Below are positions 1 through 5,002 of a DNA stretch of 6,085 nt, in pieces (position 1 is the first letter of the stretch; each line of letters opens with the position of its first letter). Location of the stretch: assembly GCA_049522565.1 (NCBI GenBank), contig JBEKNT010000458.1:1-6085 (forward strand), written 5' to 3'. The notes beneath the pieces are model-generated. The model saw nothing but the letters and a program-made list of their open reading frames with translations. It had not been told where the DNA came from and made no database searches. The position numbers were made by a program, and so were the translations under genes. This DNA comes from JASHVB01 sp049522565. Its GTDB lineage: Bacteria; Pseudomonadota; Alphaproteobacteria; Acetobacterales; Acetobacteraceae.

Positions 1-4
1 ACGA

Positions 5-42
5 ACCCCTCCCCCCAACCCCCTCCCACGAGTGGAGGGGGA
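5..42. repeat. C/G-rich palindromic repeat, copy A
   Basis: A C-tract (5-16) is followed by a hairpin at 19-41, with left arm CCCCCTCCCA, loop CGAG and right arm TGGAGGGGG, and a single unpaired C. The 23 nt at 19-41 match 2421-2443 at 21 of 23 positions. The C-tract at 5-16 is identical to 2414-2425. A third, inverted copy lies at 2349-2384. It is therefore a repeat family rather than a unique terminator. No T-run follows, so intrinsic termination is not indicated. It lies about 33 nt ahead of the rpsP ribosome binding site, either in the leader or at the end of whatever gene precedes the window. Confidence 0.7.
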
Positions 43-90
43 GACATAGACAGACACAGCACACACGCATTCGTAAGGAGATACCGATCG

Positions 91-426
91 ATGGGACTGA
101 AGATTCGCCTCGCCCGCGCGGGCGCCAAGAAGCGGCCGTACTACCACATCGTGGTGGCCGACAGCCGTAGCCCGCGTGACGGCCGCTTCATCGAGAAGCT
201 GGGCAGCTACAACCCGATGCTGCCGGCCGAGCATACCGACCGCCTGCGGCTGTTCGATGCGCGCATCCAGCACTGGATGGGCCAGGGCGCGCTGCCGACC
301 GACCGGGTGGCTCGGTTCCTCGGCAAGGCCGGGCTGGCACCGATGCCGGCGATGCGCGAGCAACCGGTGAAGTCGGCGCCGAAAAAGAAGGCGCAGGAGC
401 GCGCCAAGGCCGCTGCTCCGGCGTGA
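91..426 (+). CDS. rpsP: 30S ribosomal protein S16
   Basis: This is the small-subunit protein S16, which binds 16S rRNA and helps assemble the 5' domain of the 30S body. The 111-residue product has the family N-terminus KIRLARAGAKKRPYY (4-18), then IVVADSRSPRDGRFIEKLG (20-38) and YNP (40-42). Residues 69-82 (PTDRVARFLGKAGL) form the usual C-terminal helix region. From about residue 93 it carries a Lys/Ala-rich tail (KSAPKKKAQERAKAAAP), as commonly seen in alphaproteobacterial S16. The ATG is preceded by AAGGAG at 75-80 with a 10-nt spacer, which fixes the start. It is the first gene of the rpsP-rimM-trmD-rplS operon and ends 7 nt before rimM. No promoter is evident in the 90 nt upstream, so transcription may begin before the window. 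Identification is very secure. Confidence 0.97.
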   Translation: MGLKIRLARAGAKKRPYYHIVVADSRSPRDGRFIEKLGSYNPMLPAEHTDRLRLFDARIQHWMGQGALPTDRVARFLGKAGLAPMPAMREQPVKSAPKKKAQERAKAAAPA

Positions 427-433
427 TCGGGCC

Positions 434-1162
434 GTGCCGCAGCAACGCATCCTGCTGGGCGTGATCGGCCGGCCGCACGGCGTGCGCGGCCTGGTGCGGG
501 TGACCAGTCACACCGCCGATCCTGCCGCCCTGACCGCCTACGGACCGCTGTCCGACGACAAGGGACGGCGCTTCGTGCTGCGCTGGCGCGGCGCGGGCGT
601 GGCCGAGGTCGAAGCGCAGGTTGGCGGGACGGCGGTCAAGGTCGCCGACCGAACGGCTGCGGAGAAGCTGACCAACACGCGCCTGTATATCGAGCGCGCC
701 CAACTGCCGGAGCCGGAGCCGGACGAGTTCTATCTCGCCGACCTGCTGGGGCTGACCGCGGTGGACGCAGGCGGCCGTGTGCTGGGCACGGTCGGCACGG
801 TGCACGACTACGGCGCCGGCTCGAGCCTGGAGATCGTCCAGGACGGCGCGCCGCCGCTACTGGTGCCGTTCACCCGGGCGGCAGTGCCGGAGGTTGATCT
901 GCCGGGCGGACGGGTCACGGTAGACGTGCCGGCGCCTGTGCACCTCGCGCACGAAGGGGACTTGGGCCGCGAAGCGGACCAAGGCGGTCGGGTCGCGCAG
1001 CGAACCAACCGCAGCGACGAGGGTGAGGGTGATCGGGTCGGCGCGCCGCATGCAGGCGGTGCGGGGCGACCCGATCACCCTCACCCTCGCCGTTCACACG
1101 CCTCGCCTCAGTCCGCGTCGCGGCTCGACCTCCCCGCAGGCGGGAGAGGCGTACTGCGATGA
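434..1162 (+). CDS. rimM: Ribosome maturation factor RimM with unusual C-terminal extension
   Basis: RimM binds free 30S subunits and S19 and is needed for efficient maturation of the 16S 3' domain. The N-terminal RimM domain starts at once (ILLGVIGRPHGVRGLVRV, 6-23). The C-terminal PRC-barrel domain is seen from EFYLADLLGL (98-107) through GTVGTVHDYGAGSSLEIV (118-135) and LLVPFTRAAVPEVDL (142-156) to GGRVTVDVP (158-166). The start is GTG, 7 nt after the rpsP stop, with no convincing ribosome binding site, which suggests translational coupling to rpsP. RimM proteins usually end soon after the last motif, at about 165-185 residues. Here the frame runs to 242, and residues of about 169-242 are low-complexity (Gly/Arg/His/Pro) and are encoded partly by a long hairpin repeat. 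The stop overlaps the trmD start as ATGA (1159-1162). The domain call is secure. Whether the extension is a real part of the protein or readthrough of a repeat insertion that removed the original stop is open. Confidence 0.9.
   Translation: MPQQRILLGVIGRPHGVRGLVRVTSHTADPAALTAYGPLSDDKGRRFVLRWRGAGVAEVEAQVGGTAVKVADRTAAEKLTNTRLYIERAQLPEPEPDEFYLADLLGLTAVDAGGRVLGTVGTVHDYGAGSSLEIVQDGAPPLLVPFTRAAVPEVDLPGGRVTVDVPAPVHLAHEGDLGREADQGGRVAQRTNRSDEGEGDRVGAPHAGGAGRPDHPHPRRSHASPQSASRLDLPAGGRGVLR
1018..1089. repeat. Long hairpin/inverted repeat inside the rimM 3' end
   Basis: The arms 1018-1040 and 1067-1089 are perfect reverse complements over 23 bp (left arm begins CGAGGGTGAGGGTGATC). The 26-nt interior forms a further stem, 1042-1049 with 1056-1063, including one G-U pair and a 6-nt loop at 1050-1055. 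The whole 72 nt can therefore fold into one long hairpin. It lies downstream of the conserved RimM domain and is read through in the rimM frame. Part of the left arm also recurs imperfectly just upstream (986-995 against 1031-1040, 9 of 10). The right arm continues into GC-rich sequence up to trmD. It looks like an interspersed palindromic (REP-like) element. It is not a terminator, since no T-run follows and trmD must be expressed. Confidence 0.8.
1129..1149 (+). promoter_or_regulatory. Hairpin covering the trmD ribosome binding site
   Basis: The purine stretch GGGAGAGG (1142-1149) lies 9 nt before the trmD ATG and is the only plausible Shine-Dalgarno sequence. It is also the 3' arm of a hairpin: 1133-1136 pairs with 1141-1144 around the loop CAGG, and 1129-1132 pairs with 1146-1149, with A1145 bulged. 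If it forms in the mRNA, the trmD site would be masked until ribosomes translating the rimM frame, which ends at 1162, open it. The pairing is read directly from the sequence. The regulatory role is inference. Confidence 0.45.
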
Positions 1163-1884
1163 CCTGGCGGGCTTCCGTGCTGACGCTGTTCCCCGAGATG
1201 TTCCCGGGTCCCCTCGCCGGCGCGCTCGCCGGCCGGGCGCTGTCGCGCGGCATCTGGTCGCTCCACCCGGTCGCCATCCGCGACTTCGCCACGGACCGCC
1301 ACCGCTCGGTGGACGACACCCCGTTCGGCGGTGGCCCCGGCATGGTGATGCGCCCCGACGTGGTCGACGCGGCGCTCACCTCCGTGGCCGACGACCGTCC
1401 GCGGGTGTTCCTCACACCGCGCGGCCGCCACTTCACCCAGGCCGATGCGCAGCGCTACGCCGCCGCCCCCGGCCTGATCCTGCTGTGCGGCCGCTACGAG
1501 GGCGTCGACCAGCGCGTGATCGACGCCCGCGGCATGGAAGAAGTCTCGATCGGCGACTACGTGCTGTCCGGCGGCGAACTCGCCGCCCTGACCATCGTCG
1601 ACGCCACGGTGCGCTTGCTCCCCGGCGTGATGGGCGCCGCCGACAGCGTCGTTGAGGAAAGCTTCGCCCAGCACTTGCTGGAATACCCCCACTACACCCG
1701 CCCGGCCGAGTGGCAGGGCCGCCGCGTGCCGGACGTGCTGCTGTCCGGCCACCACGCGGCGGTCGCGGCCTGGCGCCGGGCGGAAGCCGAACGGATCACC
1801 CGCGAGCGCCGGCCCGACCTGTGGGCGGCCTATCGTGCCACCGACCGCGCCGCCCCGGTTGCCAGCCCGGCCACGGCGCCCTAA
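1159..1884 (+). CDS. trmD: tRNA (guanine-N1-)-methyltransferase TrmD
   Basis: This SPOUT-class enzyme transfers a methyl group from S-adenosylmethionine to N1 of G37, next to the anticodon, which prevents +1 frameshifting. It works as a cytoplasmic homodimer. The 241-residue length is normal for the family. Visible signatures are SVLTLFPEMF (6-15), DTPFGGGPGMVM (53-64), VFLTPRGRHFTQ (83-94), the trefoil-knot cofactor region LLCGRYEGVDQRV (108-120) and SIGDYVLSGGELAAL (130-144), and PHYTRPAEWQGRRVPDVLLSGHH (177-199). Before SF at 168-169 the residue is Glu167, where E. coli-type enzymes carry the Asp usually assigned as general base. I recall Glu there in some relatives, so I do not read it as inactivation. 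The ATG overlaps the rimM stop (ATGA), and its ribosome binding site (1142-1149) lies in a hairpin. The C-terminus ends in a short Ala/Pro-rich tail. Confidence 0.97.
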   Translation: MTWRASVLTLFPEMFPGPLAGALAGRALSRGIWSLHPVAIRDFATDRHRSVDDTPFGGGPGMVMRPDVVDAALTSVADDRPRVFLTPRGRHFTQADAQRYAAAPGLILLCGRYEGVDQRVIDARGMEEVSIGDYVLSGGELAALTIVDATVRLLPGVMGAADSVVEESFAQHLLEYPHYTRPAEWQGRRVPDVLLSGHHAAVAAWRRAEAERITRERRPDLWAAYRATDRAAPVASPATAP

Positions 1885-1909
1885 GCACAGCCCGAGAAGG
1901 ACCAGACCG

Positions 1910-2329
1910 ATGAACATCGTTCAGCAATATGAAGCCGGCGAGATCAACCGCCTCACCGAGGGCCGCATCGTGCCCGAGTTCCAGGCGGGCGACACCGTGC
2001 GCGTCGCGGTGAAAGTGGTGGAAGGCGAGCGCACCCGCACCCAGGCGTTCGAGGGCGTCTGCATCGCCCGCTCGAACAAGGGGCTGAACAGCAACTTCAC
2101 CGTGCGCAAGATCAGCTACGGCGAGGGCGTGGAGCGCGTGTTCCCGCTGTATTCGCCGCTGATCGCCGAGATCGCCGTGGTGCGCCGCGGCGACGTGCGC
2201 CGCGCCAAGCTGTATTACCTGCGCGGCCGCTCCGGCAAGTCGGCGCGCATCGCGGAACGGGCGCGCGCGGTCCCCGGCGCAGCCACCGCCGCGGAGGCCC
2301 CGGGCAGCGAGACCGCCGCGGCGGAATAG
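1910..2329 (+). CDS. rplS: 50S ribosomal protein L19
   Basis: L19 lies at the 30S-50S interface and contributes to an intersubunit bridge. The 139-residue product shows the family pattern: an N-terminal helix (IVQQYEAGEINR, 3-14), FQAGDTVRVAVKVVEGERTRTQAFEGV (24-50), FTVRKISYGEGVERVFPLYSP (63-83) and the basic end RRAKLYYLRGRSGKSARI (97-114). The core ends near residue 115. The remaining 25 residues are an Ala/Glu-rich tail, a common alphaproteobacterial addition. The frame is open further upstream, back into trmD, but the real start is the ATG at 1910: AAGGA at 1897-1901 stands 8 nt before it and the L19 N-terminus begins there. It follows trmD by 25 nt and is the last gene of the operon, since the next gene is 326 nt away. 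Confidence 0.96.
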   Translation: MNIVQQYEAGEINRLTEGRIVPEFQAGDTVRVAVKVVEGERTRTQAFEGVCIARSNKGLNSNFTVRKISYGEGVERVFPLYSPLIAEIAVVRRGDVRRAKLYYLRGRSGKSARIAERARAVPGAATAAEAPGSETAAAE

Positions 2330-2348
2330 CCGGCAATTTGGTCATCGA

Positions 2349-2443
2349 CTCCCCTCCCCTTGTGGCAGGGGGTGGGGGAGGGGTGCGTACATCCGCCGTC
2401 CTTCGTTGTACGCACCCCTCCCCCCTCCCACAAGGGGAGGGGG
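2349..2443. repeat. Inverted pair of C/G-rich palindromic repeats (copies C and B)
   Basis: Two copies of the repeat seen at 5-42 lie head to head here: an inverted copy (2349-2384) and a direct copy (2414-2443). Together they form a compound inverted repeat. The outer stem pairs 2351-2365 with 2428-2442 (15 bp). The inner stem pairs 2374-2390 with 2408-2424 (17 bp). They are separated by an asymmetric internal loop (8 and 3 nt), and the apical loop is 2391-2407. Each half also has its own internal hairpin. It starts about 20 nt after the rplS stop. A 3'-end stabilising or Rho-assisting role is possible, but no T-run follows, so it is not a standard intrinsic terminator. Confidence 0.75.
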
Positions 2444-2488
2444 CGGCCGGTTCCGAACGTCTTCCACCACCACCCATCGCTCCAACGT

Positions 2489-2532
2489 AACGATCCCGCC
2501 GGTCGCCGCCACCGGCGGGCAACGGGATTGTT
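2489..2532 (+). terminator. GC-rich dyad after rplS, possible terminator
   Basis: A 9-bp perfect GC-rich stem pairs 2495-2503 (CCCGCCGGT) with 2511-2519 around a 7-nt loop. An alternative longer pairing joins 2489-2498 with 2523-2532, including one G-U pair, and keeps 2499-2503 with 2511-2515. The two folds exclude each other at 2495-2498. The tail ATTGTTGG has few Ts, so it is a weak candidate for intrinsic termination at the end of the ribosomal operon. It lies upstream of the presumed transporter promoter, so it probably belongs to the end of the first unit. Confidence 0.35.
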
Positions 2533-2545
2533 GGCCGCACGCTGC

Positions 2546-2559
2546 TTGATCTAGGTCAA
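2546..2559. promoter_or_regulatory. FNR/FixK-type binding site candidate
   Basis: TTGATCTAGGTCAA is a near-perfect palindrome of half-sites TTGAT and GTCAA around CTAG, with one mismatched pair. It matches the established FNR/Anr/FixK consensus TTGAT-N4-ATCAA at all but one position. It lies 96 nt before the binding-protein ATG, in the non-coding gap. If it acted as a class II activator site centred at -41.5, transcription would begin near 2594, and TACGAG at 2582-2587 would sit in the -10 position, which is a poor match. A chance occurrence cannot be excluded. Confidence 0.4.
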
Positions 2560-2595
2560 CGACAATTTCTCCCCTCCGAGATACGAGAACGCATT

Positions 2596-2624
2596 CGGTT
2601 GCGGAACCGCCGCCCCATGGCGGC
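2596..2624. promoter_or_regulatory. Two adjacent small palindromes in the presumed transporter leader
   Basis: CGGTT-GCGG-AACCG (2596-2609) is a 5-bp dyad. It is directly followed by GCCGCC-CCAT-GGCGGC (2609-2624), a perfect 6-bp stem with a 4-nt loop. They lie 32-60 nt before the binding-protein ATG. The first could be a repressor operator of the kind often found ahead of sugar transporters, and the second an mRNA hairpin. I see no specific family consensus, so this is only a candidate control region. Confidence 0.25.
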
Positions 2625-2655
2625 TGCGCGCGATTGAAAATCCGGAGAGGGAACC

Positions 2656-3954
2656 ATGGTGCAAGTTCAACGAGCCGCAGCCTCCGTGCTGGCCGTCCTC
2701 GCGGCGCTGTACATGCTGCCTGCCGCCGCCGCCGACCCCCCTGTTGTCCCGACCGGGCCTACAACCATCGAGATCTGGTGGCACGAGTACGGCCCCTTCA
2801 CGACCTACGTGAAGCAAGAGATCGAGGCCTACAAGAAGCTGCATCCCAACATCACGATCAATGCCACCGTCACGTCCTCGGCCGACATCAATCAGAAGAT
2901 CAGCGTCGCCCTTGCCACCGGCACGGGTCCCGACATCATGGACAACGACGCATCGTTCTATTCGCTCTACTACAGCAAGGGCGTGCTGGAGCCGTTGAAC
3001 CTCGCGGTGTTTGGCGCCGAGACCTACGCAGACGTCATAGCACGATATACCCCTGGCGGCCTCGATGCCGCGACGTTCAACGGCAAGGTCTATGCCCTGC
3101 CCTACCAGGGCAACTCGATGAGCCTGTTCATCAACAACAAGGAGTTCCGCGCGGCCGGACTCGATCCGAAAAAGGATGCGCCGAAAACCTGGCAGGACGT
3201 CATCGCCCTGGGACCCAAGCTGAAGATTGTCCAGGGCACCCGCACAGTGCAGAAGGCATTCGACTTTCCGTATCATAGCAACCGCTGGGAGGTGCAGGAT
3301 TTCCAGCCCCTCACCGAGCAATTCGGCGGCAAGCTGCTGAGCGACGACGGCAAGACCGCCTACCTCAACAGTCCGGCCGCGGTGCAGGCGTTGACCCTGT
3401 GGCTTGAGGTCACCAAGGCGGGTGGCGACCCCAGGACGACGATGAACACCCCCAGCAATCCGAACCAGGACTTCGTCGACGGCCGCACGGCGATGTACAT
3501 CACCGGCCCGTGGGCGACCCCGCAGGTCCAGCAGTCGCCCATTGGCAACGACTTCACCGTCGTGTCGCTGCCGCAGGTCGATCCGGCGCATCCGCACACC
3601 CTGGTGTATGGCTGGATGTGGGGCGTGAACAACGCCAAGCCCGCGGCCGAGAAGGCGGCCGCGTGGGACTTCATCCGGTTCATGCTTGCGAAGCCGGATG
3701 AGTGGCTGGGCAAGGTCGGTTTCGTACAGCCGGTCAAAGGCGTGGACCAAAGCGACGTGGCCAAGCAGTTCCCGTACTTTGCCGTCCACATGCAGGATGT
3801 CTCGACCGGGTCCTGGTATCTGCGCTCCGAATACACCAACGAGATCACCCAGGCGCTTGGGCGCGCCATCGAGCGGGTGGTGTATGACGGTGCCGATCCC
3901 AAGGCGTCGCTCGATCAGGCGCAGGCCGAGGCCGAGCGGGTCCTTAACAAGTAG
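2656..3954 (+). CDS. Carbohydrate ABC transporter, extracellular solute-binding protein (family 1)
   Basis: This is a periplasmic receptor that captures a sugar, polyol or related ligand and delivers it to the inner-membrane permeases. The 432-residue product begins with a Sec signal peptide: Arg6, a hydrophobic core at about 8-20, and probable cleavage after AAA near residue 26, giving a mature DPPVV start. The mature part shows family-1 features: a first strand TIEIWWHEYG (37-46), a helix YVKQEIEAYKKLHP (51-64), ATGTGPDIMDND (87-98), NGKVYALPYQGNSMSLFINNKEFRAAGLDP (142-171), TWQDV (178-182), FVDGRTAMYITGPW (273-286) and a C-terminal helix ASLDQAQAEAERVL (417-430). There is no lipobox Cys. 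GGAGAGGG at 2644-2651 precedes the ATG, so the start is sound. The two following permease genes confirm the role. The ligand cannot be named from sequence. The Trp/Tyr content of the N-lobe and the downstream dehydrogenase suggest a sugar or sugar alcohol. Confidence 0.93.
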   Translation: MVQVQRAAASVLAVLAALYMLPAAAADPPVVPTGPTTIEIWWHEYGPFTTYVKQEIEAYKKLHPNITINATVTSSADINQKISVALATGTGPDIMDNDASFYSLYYSKGVLEPLNLAVFGAETYADVIARYTPGGLDAATFNGKVYALPYQGNSMSLFINNKEFRAAGLDPKKDAPKTWQDVIALGPKLKIVQGTRTVQKAFDFPYHSNRWEVQDFQPLTEQFGGKLLSDDGKTAYLNSPAAVQALTLWLEVTKAGGDPRTTMNTPSNPNQDFVDGRTAMYITGPWATPQVQQSPIGNDFTVVSLPQVDPAHPHTLVYGWMWGVNNAKPAAEKAAAWDFIRFMLAKPDEWLGKVGFVQPVKGVDQSDVAKQFPYFAVHMQDVSTGSWYLRSEYTNEITQALGRAIERVVYDGADPKASLDQAQAEAERVLNK

Positions 3955-3963
3955 CGGACCAGA

Positions 3964-3998
3964 ACGGGAGGCGAGAGTTCGTGCGCTCCGCCTCCCGT
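3964..3998 (+). other. Intergenic hairpin between binding-protein and permease genes
   Basis: A perfect 10-bp stem pairs 3964-3973 (ACGGGAGGCG) with 3989-3998 around a 15-nt loop, starting 9 nt after the binding-protein stop. There is no T-run after it, so full termination is unlikely. In several ABC importer operons (malE-malF in enteric bacteria is the known case) a stem-loop here protects the upstream mRNA, so that more binding protein than permease is made. The structure is read directly. The role is by analogy. Confidence 0.55.
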
Positions 3999-4072
3999 CC
4001 GACTGTACGGCGCAACCGTGCAAGCCGCGACCGGCGCTCTCGCACGACACCCCTAACATGACGACATGCCGC

Positions 4073-4077
4073 AGGAG
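4073..4077 (+). promoter_or_regulatory. Ribosome binding site deciding the first permease start
   Basis: AGGAG stands 6 nt before the GTG at 4084. The in-frame ATG codons at 4066, 4111 and 4135 have no comparable purine stretch ahead of them, so this site favours the GTG start. Confidence 0.6.
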
Positions 4078-4083
4078 CCCCAC

Positions 4084-5001
4084 GTGTCTTCGGCCGTTCA
4101 CGCAGAACCCATGATGCTGAAGCGACGTTTGCACATGGGAACGGCCGCGAAGCAGGCCGCGTTCGGCTATGCTATTCTGCTCCCGACGCTGGCGATACTG
4201 TTCATCTTCCGCTTCCTGCCGATGCTCGAGGCGTTTGTGATCGCCTTCAGCAAATTCGATTTGATCCACCCCGCGCACTTTGTCGGGTTCGCCAACTTCG
4301 TGGACCTTGTCCGTGATCCGCTGTTCCGGAACTCCGCACGGATCTCGTTGATCTATGTGGTGTTCAGCGTACTGCCGGTGTGGCCGTTGTCGCTGGGGCT
4401 GGCGGTCCTGTTCAACCGCAGCCTGTTCCTGAAGAACGTGCTGCGGTCGGCGGTGTTCATGCCGGTGGTGATGCCGGCCGTGGTGATGGCCGTCGTCTGG
4501 ACCTTCATGTACCAGCAGGACGGCGTGATCAACACGGCGCTTGGCTGGTTCGGCATCGATCCCATTCCGTGGCTGCGCAGCAGTTCGACCGCGTTGCCGG
4601 CGGTCATCCTGATCGGCATCTGGCGAGCCACGCCGTATTACATGGTGATCTTCCTGGCCGGCCTCCAGGCGATCCCCACCGAATACTACGAAGCCGCGGA
4701 AATCGACGGTGCCAGCCGCTGGTCGATGTTCCGGGACATCACCCTGCCCTTGCTCAAACCCACCACGCTGCTGGTCATGGTGATGACCGTGATCGTCGCG
4801 ATGAAGGTGTTTGCCGTGCCGATGATCATGACCGGTGGCGGCCCGTCGGATTCCACGCGGGTGCTGCCGCTGTTCATCTACCAGACCGCGTTCGAGTTCT
4901 TCGACATGGGCCGTGCCGCGGCCATGAGCGTCTTCCTGTTCGTCGCGGTGATGCTGTTCTCGGTCGCACAGATCCGCATCTTCACGCAAGCCGAGGACTG
5001 A
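4084..5001 (+). CDS. Carbohydrate ABC transporter permease, MalF/UgpA type
   Basis: This is an inner-membrane permease (binding-protein-dependent transport component) that would form half of the transmembrane channel. Counting from the GTG start it has 305 residues. The first membrane segment is at about 26-49 (AAFGYAILLPTLAILFIFRF and following), the second at about 86-111, then about 122-144, about 173-194, about 228-250 and about 277-298, which gives the usual six. The cytoplasmic EAA loop that docks to the ATPase is clear: EYYEAAEIDGASRWSMF (about 200-216) followed by DITLPLLKP (about 218-226). YVVFSVLPVWPLSLGLAVLFNR and MPVVMPAVVMAVVWTFMY are typical of the MalF/UgpA-like partner. The start is placed at the GTG because AGGAG is correctly spaced. 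An upstream ATG at 4066 would add 6 residues. It ends one nt before the second permease start, so translational coupling is likely. Confidence 0.92.
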   Translation: MSSAVHAEPMMLKRRLHMGTAAKQAAFGYAILLPTLAILFIFRFLPMLEAFVIAFSKFDLIHPAHFVGFANFVDLVRDPLFRNSARISLIYVVFSVLPVWPLSLGLAVLFNRSLFLKNVLRSAVFMPVVMPAVVMAVVWTFMYQQDGVINTALGWFGIDPIPWLRSSSTALPAVILIGIWRATPYYMVIFLAGLQAIPTEYYEAAEIDGASRWSMFRDITLPLLKPTTLLVMVMTVIVAMKVFAVPMIMTGGGPSDSTRVLPLFIYQTAFEFFDMGRAAAMSVFLFVAVMLFSVAQIRIFTQAED

Positions 5002-5002
5002 G

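Noticed and set aside
857..1084. A - strand peptide (about 75 codons) opposite the rimM tail, with a fairly protein-like stretch (TLTLVAAVGSLRDPTALVRF)
   Set aside because: It starts within the long hairpin, has no ribosome binding site and runs antisense into conserved rimM sequence. The protein-like look could mean that the repeat carries a fragment of coding origin, but I cannot support a gene.
1652..1909. Upstream extension of the rplS frame into trmD
   Set aside because: The L19 family N-terminus begins at the ATG at 1910, which has its own ribosome binding site. The upstream part is an Arg/Pro-rich shadow of trmD.
188..2540. Several - strand and alternate-frame open frames over rpsP, rimM, trmD and rplS
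   Set aside because: All are shadows of secure genes, with Arg/Ala/Pro-rich products and no start signals. This is usual for high-GC DNA.
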